Source: Neckera pumila (lineage: Eukaryota; Streptophyta; Bryopsida; Hypnales; Neckeraceae). Taken from it: 64,000 nucleotides of DNA. The position numbers and the translations under genes were made by a program. The first letter of the stretch is position 1; each line of letters starts with the position of its first letter. The stretch covers positions 44,145,022-44,209,021 of the forward strand of contig OZ018408.1 of assembly GCA_963969595.1 (NCBI GenBank), read 5' to 3'. A model generated the notes under the pieces. That model saw nothing but the letters and a program-made list of their open reading frames with translations. It was not told where the DNA came from and did not search any database. Below are positions 12,606-24,954 of the stretch, in pieces.

Positions 12606-15284
12606 AATTTTTGGACAAATTTGACCAAGGAGTCTTGACGACAAGAGTTTGGTTCCAACCCAAACTTCTTTAAAACACTTATGACTCTTCTATGGCCAAC
12701 GTTTTCAAATGTCAAGGCCCTAAGGGGATGTTCTATGATGTGAGTCAAGATATCCCACACAAGGAGCTTAGTTTGAAGGAGTTAGAAACCACAATTTCCT
12801 AAACTTCAACAAAAAGACACATACAACGTGGATAATCTCAATTCAAGCACATATAAGCAAATAAGCAACTCAAAGGGACCCCAACGTCCTTTGAAAGAGC
12901 TCAAAACACTAGAGAATGTTTGATAAAAGTCAAGGAGCAAAGCTTCAAATGTACTAAAACAAATGTTTGGCGGAAAAACGCCAATTCCAACAACGTGGCC
13001 GCATTTTGGCCAAAGCTTTATGAACAATAAAAGGGGTGCAAAGAGAGGGGAGGAGATGGCCTTATATACTTGCTCAAGGCTCTCACCTTCCCTCCAATTA
13101 CCTATTTCTACTCCTACATAAATTAAAATTTACTTAATTAAAATTCTACACTACTGCTGTGATCACTCTAACTTTTGGAGAAAAGCTCCAAATGCCAAAT
13201 TGATTGCGCTATTGCATTCAGAAGACCCAAGTTAGTCCAAGGGACCCCTTAATCCTTATTTCCAAGCTGTTTTATATGTAAAAAACAACATTTAGCATAT
13301 CACAAAAAAGGGTAAAAATCCAATTGTTGGAGATAATTTTGTTTTCAAGTTTTGACTGGGCAGAGTTGTCGATGAGGTCCAAGTTAGTAAGAAAAGAGTC
13401 CAAGTTGACTCTAATAAGAAATCAGGAGCTCCTGGTGTGTCGGTCAACATAACGATTGTTTTAAAATCCGTTAAAAATCCGTTAGCGCCACCAATTTTGG
13501 TACTTGTTGGGGTCGGAATGTAATGGAATTTGGTTAGGCGTTTTATTAGCACTAAAAACTCTATTCTAATTTTTAGTGGAATTTTACCGCCACTTTGGAA
13601 TTTTTTAGGAATTTCCCAATGCGTCAAAATACGGTTGACTTCCCAAGGAGTCATTTCCGCACTTTGGAAAATTACGAAATTTTTTGGGCAACTTTTAGGA
13701 AGTTCCCAAGTGCCATGTGCAAGCTTAAAACTTTCTTTGTACTAATCAAAGGAGTGTCTAGTTTAATTCCTTCCAGTTTAATTCCCACTCGAGGGGGAAT
13801 CATTCTGGATATAGGGTTAATTCCCTCTCGGGGGCGGAATCATTCTTGATCAAGGGAATCTAGCAATCAAGCTTCATTGTCATGCTCTTGGCAGGTTTCC
13901 TGGTCAAAATTGCCGTTCTTTGCTCGTGGACTGCTCACAATCCTGGTTTATGATTTTATCTGCATTATTCCCTAACTTCTTTCTATCTTCTATTTTCTAT
14001 CCTAAGTATTTCACATGCCCTTCAAAAGTCTATTTTTAGATGGTTTTGTGGTTTGGCCATCAGATTTAATACCACTTGAATCCTCAAATGTTCTCTCAAA
14101 TGCTCAAATAGACTTAATATTAGCTCATAGTAGTAATTAGAGTAGTTCCGGGTTTTTTGGTTAAATCATATTTCATTTGTAGGGATTTCCTCCAAATGTC
14201 ATGTGAACATACTTAAACTACCTTTTTAACCCTAATTAACCGTAAATGTGAGCAAAAAGCAAAAAAAAGCAAATTGTGAGGTTCAAGTGCTAACTTGGGG
14301 GCTTACACTAGGGTTCTTACACTAGGGTTGTCAGGAATGTCTGAGGAAGTAAGAAAAGACCCCTTGTTGACTTGATTTCAACTTCATACGCTCCCGAGAT
14401 GCCAGTCAACTTCACGCAAATCCCGCCACGTGATTAATTTGAAGGGACGTTGCTGATTTGGCCACCTCCCGCTATCGGAACGACATGAAACTTGTCGGAG
14501 CGTGTTATTAACATAAAAGAGACTCTTCTGATTTTTTGTGAGATTTTACCGCAACCTGGTGGATTTGCTATGAATTTCCCGTTGTTAGTTTAAGCGGTTG
14601 ACCGTCCGAGAGGGATATTTTCCTAAGTTGGAAAATTCCGAAACTTCTCAGGGAACCACTCCTGGAGTTTCCCAAGAAATGTGCAAGTTCATAATTCTTC
14701 ACTTCGCACACGCTGGTTTGGATGGAAATTCCATCTCTTTTAAAGTAACTGGTCGTCAAGGAATCTTTCACATGCAAGGGAATCTTGGCGGATGGATTCC
14801 ACTTTTGACCTCCTGACATGCTTCCAAACCAAGAGCACAATCCGGCGGCCGCAGATTCCTTCGCTGGACCATCTTGAGAAAATAACTCCTGTAGGCTAAC
14901 CTTTGGGGTTTCTACTATTTCGACGGTGGAATGGGGAAATTGAAACCTCTCCAATGGAATCTACCCTAAGATTCATCTAGACTTCCCTCGGACCACTTTT
15001 AGCCAGATAGAGTCATATGCACAGCATTTTAGGCTATTTTGGATAAGAACCCTCAAACCTTTGTATTCCCGCTACTTTCTGGGTTCTAACTTATTTACAA
15101 GCGATATTTAGGAATTTATTAGGAAAAAAATCCTATTATTGACCAAATGCTACATGGATATGTAACAACTCTAGTTTGGTCTTTCACTCTAGTTTGATCT
15201 TTTTGTATCTTTTTACAACTTGAATTACATAATTATGAAAAACAAACAAACTATGAATCCCAAGTGACAAATTGGAAGCTCACC

Positions 15285-16579
15285 TTAAGCAACCCACCCT
15301 TAAAGAGTCTGCTGTCATTGCATCTAGTGAGCACAATCTAATAAAGTTTTGCGAAAACATCTTGAGTGCATATAGGACTGGTGCGTTTGGAGGTAGGCCA
15401 AAATTGTGGGATTTCATGCATGATGTAGCAGCTAATTTGAATCACAGGAAGGAGGGTTTTAGGTTCTCCAAGAATTTGAAGGCAATTGCTCAAGCCATGA
15501 AGGTCTATGGAGGTAGAAGGATGTGTAATTTGTTTACGCTCAACTATGCTGGACCTAGTTATAGTACAATCAAGAGGGATAATAAGAAGGGCATACAACA
15601 TGTCCCAAACGAACAAACAGAGATCTTCTCTGCAGTGGCTGAAATCTACAATGACGCCAAGGTTGCTCACGGTATCACTGGGCCAGTTCTAATCATATTG
15701 GCGGAGGATGAGACTAAGGTTAGGTCAAAAGTATCTTATGAGTAGCGCTTTGACACACTTGCTGGTTTTTGCTTGTATTTGTAATTCTTTTTATTCACAA
15801 TGGGTTAAGAATCAGTGGAGCAAAATTGATACACTACGGGAGAAGTATTGCAAGGGATCTATTGGACCCATTATAAGACATGCTAGTGACAGAGACTTTA
15901 GGAGGCGACAGCTAATGCTGGCAGAGTACAAGTCAGCAAAGGGACAATCATTGCAGGTAGGCTAGCAAGGTTGGGTATTTACAAGTAAGTTGGATTTTGA
16001 TGGTAATGGGTTGGGATTGCATGAACAAGATTTTATACGTAACGGCAAAAATTTGATAAATCCAATTGATTCCTCGATTAGAACGCCACAGTTGGGATCT
16101 GATGTGGTCACACTAATGCATTTGGGGCTGGTTTACAATAAGTTCCCTTGTGATCAGCATGGTTTGAAGTTGGAGGACACAAATCGAAAGGACCGGCAAA
16201 ATTGGGCCTCCATTCAACGGATTTAGCAAAAAAGGACCCATGATTGCTTGGCGCTATTGAAACCAGCGAGGGAGGTCCACTAAGAGGGCACACTGGGCAC
16301 GGAGTTCTATTTGGAGGTTTGCGCTCATTACATTGACATATTTCTTTCTCCCAGACTTGATTTGAGGTCCAGAATTGTATTAGCATCCAAACTCTCTTTT
16401 TTCTTCCACATTTGAAACTATAGTTTCAGTTTGGGAATCACGCAGCAAGAGGTAATTCTAAGAAATTAACTCCAGCCATCAATTTTGTATCCCAGCAGTG
16501 TTTTTTGGATGTCCAAATGTCTTGTCACTTTGTCGTTTTGCTCATTTGTCACTTCCGTGACAAATATCCTTACTTGTCA
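15285..16579 (+). pseudogene. Gene A, middle block (candidate catalytic region)
   Basis: This continues the N-terminal block: removing element 1 plus one target copy gives ...GGT AAG CAA CCC... in the same frame. The first frame carries 'YGGRRMCNLFTLNYAGPSYS' and 'ILAEDETKV', then a TAG at 15743-15745 followed by 'RFDTLAGFC'. A shift with apparent loss of sequence near 15780 leads to 'CNSFYSQWV' and 'HASDRDFRRRQLML', a TAG at 15963-15965, then 'RTPQLGSDVV', 'DQHGLKLED' and 'DRQNWASIQR'. Further decayed frames reach 'FRDKYPYLS' exactly at the Mutator-like insertion at 16580. The Asp/Glu in EDET, SDRD and DRQNW may be a DDE-type triad; that is inference. Several stops make it non-functional. 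Confidence 0.7.
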
Positions 16580-17110
16580 GGAGCGTTGCTAACACGTGAG
16601 CTTGGAGCGGCAAGCGGCGAGCGGGGAGCAGAGATTGGTGAGCGGGGAGTATAGATTTTGAACAGAATAATGAAAAGTTGAATGAAAATGGAAAGAAAAT
16701 AAGGATGAAAGTAGACAAAAATTTGGATGAAAATATAGATTAAAGTACATTAAGAACTAGATGAAAATTTTGGATGGAAAAAAGAGTGAAGGAGGATGAA
16801 AACATGGATGAAGTAAGTAAAAAAATGGATGAAAAAATTCAAAAACAGATGAAAGTAGATGAAAATATTGATGAAAATGGATAATCAATAGCGTGTAATT
16901 TTTGGATGAAAAAAAAGTGGAAGAGGATGAAAATATATGAAAAAATGGATGAAAATATTTGAAAAACTGGAAAAAGTAGATGAATAAAAAATGGAAGAGG
17001 ATGAAAGTACATGAAAAATTGGATGAAAACATCTAAAAAAGATATGAAAGTAGATGAATAAAAAATGGAAATGGGTGAAAAAAATGGATGGCAAAGAAAA
17101 GGGCAAAGAA
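16580..17110 (+). repeat. Left terminal inverted repeat of MULE 1
   Basis: The GC-rich outer 75 bp is followed by about 450 bp of degenerate 'GGATGAAAAT' repeats. Minus-strand frames rich in Phe-His-Pro here are products of this tract. Confidence 0.75.
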
Positions 17111-18544
17111 AAAAAATTTAGGAAAACTTGAGAAAAAAATAAAAAACAAAAGGGAGGACAAATTAGAAAAGTAAGTATAGAATCTTAAAAAAGTAGGAAA
17201 AAATGAAGACTCACATCCACTTATTTCAAATCTTTGGTAGTAAGGGACCTATGACCACAAAAGTACATAATTATGCGACTATGCCACTATGGAAAAATTT
17301 GGGTTAGGATTTTGAAGACATAATACATTAAATCTCAATTATACCTATTATTGTGGAAATTTGCAAGTGTTCATATTGAAAGCCATTGTGCATGCATAAA
17401 ATATAAGACTATCACAATTCTAAACCAAAATATTCTTCTTTCAGATGGTTAGGGATTATTGTTAGAAAATAGGCACAATATTCACACTTAAAAGATGGGC
17501 TAGTCATTGTGGTGGTTGCTTTCCTATGACCATGAAGTGTTGAAATAGAATTTTCAAGTATTTTATCTAATTTAATAGCTAATGCAGGTAGTTGACAACA
17601 TATTTGAACAAGGGGGACCAAATAAAGACATCAGACAGATTTTGAGGGAATGAATATCTATACTTCAAATAGTTATAGTAGAGAGGAGAAAAGATGAAAA
17701 TAAAGCATGCACTTTGCGACTTTATCACTATGTTAGAGATGGTGGACACTCTATAAATTCCATGTGGCAATGCAAAAATTGCATAAAAAACGATTCATTT
17801 TTGTTCTGCAGATTGTTTCAAAATCAATCGTTAGTTGGAAAACAGCCGCATTTTCCTTCAAGGATTAATGAATGCAAAGTACAAGAAAATGAGGAAGATG
17901 ATGGAATCTTGATTCTAAAGCCATATGCATAATACGGGTACATTAAAGACATATTAGCTTGTAATGTTAGTGGTAAAATTAAAATGCTAATACTAGCCCT
18001 TTTCGTCTCACTACAACTTTATTAATGAATACAGTAGGCACCAAAACAGGTGCTCTTTGGTAGAAAAAAAAAACTATTTTGAACTTTGAGAAAATTGATA
18101 ATTAATTTCAAATTTTAGCTCAACATAGATGTTTGCTTTTAATCCTTATGAACAAGACATTGAAAATTTGTACTTTATCCAATTGTTATTTATTTATATA
18201 TATGACTAAATGAGTCATCTATTTACAAACAAAAGATGGATCTTGAAGTCACTTTGACTTTGTGAACTTGAAATTAGAGGTCTTCACTACTTATACTTCT
18301 ATATAAGCAATTTAATAGCAGGAAGGGTGATCATTATATTTTGAAGTCAACACTAAGTAGATGAAAACATGTGTCTAATAGAAGATTTAGCTAATGGAAT
18401 TAATCTTGTGTCAATTACAAAACTAATGACTTTAGAAGGATTTCTCTGAGCTCTCTATATATAAAGGTTCAATCTTCCTAAAAGGATTCCTAGAACCCTT
18501 TGCTTGACCTAGCTTCCGTAGGCAAGGGATAATAGGATGTCCTC
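17111..18544. other. MULE 1 interior, no recognisable gene
   Basis: A+T-rich sequence with only short frames. The longest plus-strand frame (17714-17932, 72 codons) matches nothing I know. Confidence 0.5.
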
Positions 18545-21500
18545 TAGAGGTGATCAAGTATGAAAAAAATAAAAAAATAAAAAAAATTTGGAATTTCTTT
18601 TTAAAAAATTCCATGCTTCAAACATCTGAAAGGGTCTCTCGGGCCGGAGAGAGGTTTCTAGGGGTGACCAAGTATGAAAAAAAAATCGTTTCTAGAATAT
18701 TCCTTCTAAAGGGCGTTATTCTAATTATCCACAGTCATCTATTTTCATGTCTAAGAGTGGGATCCATTTACACAACTTCTTGAGAAGGATCCTCATATTC
18801 CTATTTTTTTCTTATCCAAATATTCTATATAGTCTTTTCTGTCATTAGACGTAGAGATTTCTTACGATCATCACAATGTCACTAAAAACCATGAACATCA
18901 TATTTTTTTGACCCATTAATATGGTCCAAGCAAATATGTGCTAAAAAAAGCCTTTGAAACATACATTATTAAAACTTGGTTCTAAAAAGTCACCCTACTT
19001 TTTTCCTTCAAACATGTAATATTTTAGACTAGAGTAAAAAAAAATCACAATATTTATGAAACATAAAGATAACCATGACAATCCTTTGTATAAGCTCAAC
19101 TTTACATTACAAAGTGTCAAAACATCCAAAGAACTTAGATCTAAAATATCTCATAAAAAAGTGGAAGTAGTGATTTTTGCTAAGTCATTTTCATTGCTCC
19201 AACAGGATGTGGTCCTCACCTGTGCCCATCCCAAGAACAAAAACAATCCAATGTTAATATGTTAGTGAGGTGCAACGGATGTCTACAAACCACAACACGT
19301 ATTATAGCTTTCACAAAGAACATATCAAACAGACAAAAGCAAACAAATTCACTATGCATAAATTCCACAATGATATTCTTTTGAACTTGATTGCTGCAAG
19401 AACGCTGGATGACGCCATGAAGTATCCACATGCCTAAGTGCCTATGAGAAAGCTGAAAATTCAAATTTTGGAACAAAGCCCGAGAGAGGTTTCTAGGCAT
19501 GACCAAGTATGAAAAAAAAAGGTGAAAAAAAAATTATTTATTTTTTGGAAAGAAAAATTTTGAAAATTCTATGCTTCAAATATCTCAAAGGGGTCTCCTC
19601 TCGGTACTGAGAGAGGTTTCCAGAAGTGACCAAGTATGAAAAAAAAATTGAGAAAAAAAAAAAAAACTTTTTTTTGGAACAAAAAGTTTTGAGGATCCAT
19701 GCTTCAAACACCCTAAAGGGTCTCTCGGGGCCAAGAGAGGTTTCTAGCAATGACCAAGTACAAAAAAAAAATTAATAAAAATAATAATTGAAAAAATAAA
19801 AAAATAATTTATGTTTCAAAAAAATAAGGTTTGTGAATTTCATGCTTCAAACATTCCAAACGGTCTTTCAAGGCCAAGAGAGGTTTCCGGATGACCAAGT
19901 ATGAAAAAAAGATTTGAAAAAAAAAAAAAAAAAAAAAAAAAATTGGGGGGGGAACATAAGATTTGAGAACTCCATGCTTCAAACACTCCAAGGGGTTTTC
20001 CGGGGTTGAGAGAGGTTTCTAGGGTGACCAAGTATAGAAAAAAACAAAAAATTGAAAAAAAAGAAAATTTAATTTCCTTTCTGGAAAAATAATGTTTGAG
20101 ATTTTCATACTTCAAATATTCTAAAGGATTCCTCGAGGCCGAGAGAGGTTTTTGGATGACCAAGTATTACTCCAAGGGATTTTTTGGGACTGAGAGAGAT
20201 TTCTAGGGTGACCAAGTATCGAAAAAAGAAAAAAGAAAATTGAAAAAAGAAAAAATTTAATTTTCTGTTTGGAAAAATAATGTTTGAGATTTTCATATTT
20301 CAAACACTCCAAAGGATTCCTCGGGACCAAGAGAAGTTTGTGGGTGACCAAGTATTAAGAAAAAAAAAAAAATTGAGAAAAAAAAAGAATTTAATTTAAA
20401 AAAAAAAAACAAGGTTTGAGAATTCCATGCTTCAAACACTCCAAGGGATCTCTTGGGACTAAGAGAGGTTTCTAGGGTGACCAAGTATGGAAGAAAAAAA
20501 AAAAAAAATTGAAAGAAGACAAAGTTTAATTTAATTTTCTGAAAAATAATGTTTGAAATTTCCATGCTTTGAACACTCTAAAGTGTCTCTTGAGGCTGAG
20601 AGAGTTTTTTAGGGTGACAAAGTACGAAACAAAAAAAGATTGAAAAATTAATTAATTAATTAATTTTTGTCAAAAACAATGTTTGAGATTTTCATGCTTT
20701 GAACACTCTAGAGTGTCTCTGGGGGCGAGAGAAGATTTTAAGGTGACCAAGTATGAAAAAATAAAAACAAAATCTAATAAAATAAAATAAAAAAATCTAA
20801 TAAAAATCTTAAAAAAATTGCCCCGAGAGACACTTTGGAGTGTTCGAAGCATGGAAATCTCAAACACTATTTTTCAGAAGATAAAAATAAAATGAAAAAA
20901 TTAATTTTATTAAGTTTAAAATTTTTTTTATTGCATACTTAATCACCCTCAAAACCTCTCTCGGCCTCGAGAGACACTTTAGAGTGTTCAAAGCATGGAA
21001 TTCTCAGACCTTCTTATTCAAAAAATAAAAAAATAAAAAATTTATATTTTATATTTTATTTTTTATTTTTATTTTTTCATACTTGGTCACCCTCGAAACC
21101 TCTCTCGGACCCGAGAGACACTTTGGAGTGTTCGAAGCATGGAAATATCTCAAACATAATTTTTCACAAAAAAAAACAAAAAAAAAGAATTTCATTTTCT
21201 TACATTTAAAAAAAAAAATTGTTGCATACTTTGTCACATTCAAAACCTCTCTCGGCCCCGAGAGACACTTTGAAGTGTCCGAAGCATGGAAATATCTCAA
21301 ACATAATTTTTCAAAAAAATAAAAATAAAAAAAAATTAATATTCTTAAATTTAAAAGAAGAAATTTGTTGCATACTTTGTCAGCCTCAAAACCTCTCTCG
21401 GCCCCGAGAGACACTTTGAAGTGTCCGAAGCATGGAAATATCTCAAACATAATTTTTCACAAAACAAAATAAAACAAAACAAAACCATTAATTTTCTTAC

Positions 21501-22268
21501 ATTTGAAAAAAAAAAATTTGTTGCATACTTTGTCACCCTCAAAACCTCTCTCGGCCCCAAGAGACACTTTGGAGTGTTCGAAGCATAGAAATCTCAAACA
21601 TTCTTTTTCAAAAAAATTTAAAATTTAAAAAAAAATAAAAAAATAAAAAAAATAAAATAAAATAAAATAAAATAAAATATATATATATATATATTTTTGT
21701 AATTGGTCACCCTAAAAACCTCTCTCGGACCCGAGAGACACTTTGGAGTGTTTTTTGTTTTTTTTTGATAACAAATGGAAACCATTGTATTAAAAGAACC
21801 AAAGTAACTGCCAAGCCAAACACTGGACAAATGAAGAGAAGATGAGCAACAAAACAAAGACAACAAAGACTCAAATAAAGGAGCAGAGAGGAGGGCCTTC
21901 TTTACTCCAACTAACTCAGTAGCCAACCCTAGTCGCTAAAACTAGAGTTTGGAGCCAAATATTAGTGAACCTAGACCAAGTTCTATTTGAATGTTGAGGT
22001 CGACAACGAACGGTGAGCTCAGTGTTGAGTACGATTGCCCGGCCTGAGTCAAGGAGAGCATTCTAGAGTGATTTTTGAAGGAGACACTTTGGAGTGTTTG
22101 AAGCACAGAAATTTCAAATACCATTTTTCAGGGAAAGAAAAAAAAAAAAATACTTTTAATTTTTTTTTTTTTTTTTTTGGAAAAAGTAGTGTTTGAGATT
22201 TCTATGCTTTGAACACTTCAAAGGGTCTTTCCAAGGCCAAGAGAGGTTTCTAGAGTGACCATGTATGA
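18545..22268. repeat. Satellite-like array with an orientation switch
   Basis: The unit is about 130-150 bp: 'CATGCTTCAAACACTC', then 'GGTCTCTCGGGGCCGAGAG', then 'AGGTTTCTAGGGTGACC' and 'AAGTATGAAAAA', then an A-rich spacer. About 12 units read forward from 18545 to about 20760. From about 20815 to 22105 about seven units read in reverse. One more forward unit lies at 22190-22268. The core is itself an imperfect palindrome (CTCTCGG / CCGAGAG). Phe- and Lys-rich frames in this region are artefacts of the A/T tracts. Confidence 0.9.
21753..22080 (-). mobile_element. 5'-truncated LINE or SINE insertion
   Basis: A perfect 18-bp target duplication GAGACACTTTGGAGTGTT lies at 21735-21752 and 22081-22098. 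The insert starts with a T-rich tract and 'GATAACAAATGG', i.e. a minus-strand element ending in 'GTTATC' plus an A-rich tail. A long duplication with a terminal A tract is the mark of target-primed reverse transcription. No endonuclease or RT domain is left in about 330 bp. Confidence 0.85.
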
Positions 22269-22299
22269 GAAGTTTTTCAAATGGACAAAGATATCGGGT

Positions 22300-22960
22300 T
22301 GTTTTTGCTTAGATTCGGACCCCTTAGAGGCCTCTCCGCACAACAAAGAGGGGATTCTAAGGGAGGACCTTATAGAACTTTTCAAACTTTTTCCAAATCC
22401 TCTTGTTTTATTTTCTAATTTTTTTTCAAAGTAGGTTGTTCTAATTTTGATTTTGGCCGCAATAGTTGCATAGGGGAGGACCTTCCATCGGGCCTCTTGG
22501 CACTGAGAGGAGTTTCCAAAGGAAGACCTTATGAAACTTTTCAAACTTTCTCCAAATCCTCTTGTTTTATTTTTCAATTTTTGTTCAAAGTAGGTTATTC
22601 AAATTAGGTTATTCATTGCAATAGTTGCATAGGGGAGGACCTTCCATCGGGCCTCTTGGTACCGAGAGGAGTTTCCAAAGGAGGACCTTATGAAACTTTT
22701 CAAACTTTCTCCAAATCCTCTTGTTTTATTTTCCAAATTTTTTTCAAAGTAGGTTATTTACTGCAATAGTTGCATAGGGGAAGACCTTCTATAGGGCCTC
22801 TCAGCACCAAGAGGGGTTTCCAAGGGAGGTCCTTATGAAACTTTTCAAACTTTCTCCAAATCCTCTTGTTTTACTTTTCAATTTTTGTTAGGCAACTTGT
22901 TTTGATTGTAGACCTTGGCTGCAACAGTTGCATTTGGGAAGACCTCCTAGGGAGACTCTC
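22300..22960 (+). repeat. Second tandem array, about 140-170-bp unit
   Basis: About five units, each with 'GGGCCTCTTGGCACCGAGAG', 'GAGTTTCCAAAGGAGGACC', 'ACTTTTCAAACTTTCTCC' and 'CAATAGTTGCATAGGGG'. The palindromic CTCT...AGAG core followed by a GTTTCC block resembles the first array, so the two are probably related. Confidence 0.85.
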
Positions 22961-23699
22961 GACATCAAGAGAGGGGTCCTAAAGGTGGCTTATTGAGCCT
23001 TGATACAAAATTTATTTTCATTTTGTTCAGTTCAACACTTCAACATTAGAGGGATGTTTTTACTATGAATCCAAAAAAAATTATCCCTAAACCTTGAAGA
23101 GCAGGTTGTTGCTTCATGGTAGGTATAGTTGCAAGACCATAGATTTTTTGCAAATCTAGGATATTTTTTAAAGTTAGCTCTTTATACAGGTTTGCCATCC
23201 TAAATCCTAAGCCAACTTCTAATGCCTATTTATTAGATCTTTGCATTCTACAGTTCATAGATGACAACGTTGTAGAGTCTAATGGCAAGACATAATATTC
23301 TGAGGACGGCTCAACTTTTAGCATAGTCTAGCTAAAGTCCTTTCCTGCAGCATTTCTTATGCATGATGGAAATGCCATATTTGAATTTTTTTGGTTGTAT
23401 TTGTGTTAAATGTCATTGCATTTGACACAAATTTTAGTCTTCACATCAGATTTTGTTTTTACTAGAGATTTTTGGTTAGACCACCAAAAACACCACCTGA
23501 ATTATTGCAAGGAACATTGTCCAGTTTTTCTAACGTTTTGGCAAAAACTGCGTGTCTAGTGTCCAAGGAGTACTATGAAGTAGAACAATCCTAAATCGTT
23601 GATTGGAAAAGTCAACAATTAAATATACCACTACAAGTCTATATAAAAATATGATAGATTGATACAAAAAATAGATACAATGAGGTATAAATTTATAAT
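22961..23699. other. MULE 1 interior, no recognisable gene
   Basis: A+T-rich single-copy-looking sequence. I see nothing to annotate. Confidence 0.5.
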
Positions 23700-24190
23700 A
23701 AATAGAATATTATGAATTAAAAAAAACTAAAAATTGGCCATTTGTAAAGACTTGATGGTGATCAAATCTAATAAAAAAAATGAAGCTGAAACCCTCTTCA
23801 AAGTTTAAAAGTGCTTTGTGCCCTATTTGCATGGACATGGAGGACATAAAATAATATACTTTTAGATGCTCCTTTGTAGGCACATGCCCCCTATTGCAGA
23901 AATACACCATATAGATTTCAACTCTAGATCTTTAATTTTGGATGGTCACCTAGTACAAATGAATCTAAAAATTCAAAGTGTGACAAAATGAGTTTTAAAG
24001 TGTGAAATGTTTGAAAAATAAAGGATATGATTACCATTAAGTTTGATTATTTCAATTAAAAATTTCAAATTCATCATATTTATTCTTCAAAATCTATAGA
24101 AGATGACAAGAGACTCACTTTCATTGTGACAAAAAATAAGTAAGGTGTTTCTTGCAACAATCCACTTCTCTAATAATCATCATGTATTTT
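23700..24190 (+). repeat. Dispersed repeat X, copy 2
   Basis: Similar in the same orientation to 1370-1890 (see that entry). It lies inside MULE 1, so either the MULE carried it or it inserted later. Confidence 0.6.
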
Positions 24191-24954
24191 TTCCAGTTGT
24201 ATGATGTATTCATCAATTACCACTTTTGAACTCCTAAGCTACCTAACCTCTTGATAAGAATGTCACCATGGTGTGATGTTGTGGTATAAAGGGCACAAAA
24301 ATAAAAAAGCAACACGTCCATTGTGAGATTGTGCTCATCTGGACATGGAGTTCATTAGTTCAATGGTAATTATCAAACAAATATGCCATTTGGTAGAGAA
24401 AATATATTTTGATTATCAAGATGATGAGCTTATGCCAAACAATGACTTTGATTTTAATTATCTATGATAATCTAAGTGTTTACAGTTTTTTAGGATTCAG
24501 AATAGAACCCAAAACCAAAGTACAGGTTTTACTGTTAAACTTAGGTTGAACCAACATCATGACAACTTTCTAGCCTGCCAATGATTAGACTTCATTGGAT
24601 TCTTTGTCATTAAGCACAATGCATTAGTCATTGGCACTGTTATCAATTCATAGAGTTAAAGATTTTTTATTCACTCTTCTTGTACCAAGCACTTATAAAG
24701 TATTTATGTATTTCTTGAGTGCATTATTATTCTATTCTTATATTTGTAATTGAGAAGCATATTATGCAATTGTTATGTTCAATTCTTGTACGTCAGTAGT
24801 TGCTGTCAACTTTTCTACTTTAGAATGAAACCATTCCAGAGTTCATGGCTATAGGTCCCTTGTGGATATCTGAATTTGAAATCTATAATTTGTGGGACAA
24901 ATGTAATCCACGATTTTAGATATCCGTTTTACACGGTTATAGGCTTTTGATTTA
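24191..24954. other. MULE 1 interior, no recognisable gene
   Basis: A+T-rich sequence without coding potential or repeats I can identify. Confidence 0.5.

Larger units (their letters stand above)
8721..14307 (-). mobile_element. Giant TG...CA element 2, nested in element 1
   Basis: It begins TGTGGGCGCTTTATTCCC and ends GGGGGCTTACA, with a perfect 5-bp target duplication CTAGG at 8716-8720 and 14308-14312. It is similar over its whole length to element 3 in inverse orientation; the extra length is largely the TTAA element at 10704-11515. On the minus strand a TATATAAG box lies at about 13062-13069, so that is the probable transcript strand. No ORF encodes gag, protease, RT or integrase. It is younger than element 1, into which it jumped. 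Confidence 0.85.
5475..15284 (-). mobile_element. Giant TG...CA element 1 (carrying nested element 2)
   Basis: It begins TGTGGGCGC like element 2. Its last bases (GGAAGCTCACC) align with element 2's end (GGGGGCTTACA). The flanks are GTAAG (5470-5474) and TTAAG (15285-15289), a 5-bp duplication with one change. Element 2 interrupts it: 14313-15284 continues the homology that stops at 8720. Without the nested element it is about 4.2 kb. It has no retroelement ORF and no internal second LTR that I can see, so a giant solo LTR or a non-autonomous LTR-type element is likely. Strand is inferred from the TATA box of its relatives. Confidence 0.75.

Noticed and set aside
13292..13654. Frame of 120 codons on the minus strand of element 2, similar to a plus-strand frame at 28575-28835 in element 3
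   Set aside because: Similar at DNA level because the elements are relatives, but the element 3 frame is shorter (86 codons). There is no known domain, and element 1 has only a different short frame there. Kept as non-coding, though a tiny conserved ORF cannot be excluded.
16757..17106. Minus-strand frames rich in Phe, His and Pro
   Set aside because: Low-complexity GATGAAAA tract of the MULE 1 terminal repeat; the mirrored tract at 24947-25387 gives the same type of frame on the plus strand.
19216..21926. Many minus-strand frames with poly-Phe and recurring 'ETSLGPE'-type segments
   Set aside because: They follow the satellite period and arise from T-rich spacers. Recurrence reflects tandem DNA repeats, not protein repeats.
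18545..22960. Regularly spaced repeats resembling a CRISPR array
   Set aside because: The units are 130-170 bp, the spacers are A-rich and related to each other, the orientation switches, and the context is a eukaryotic transposon.
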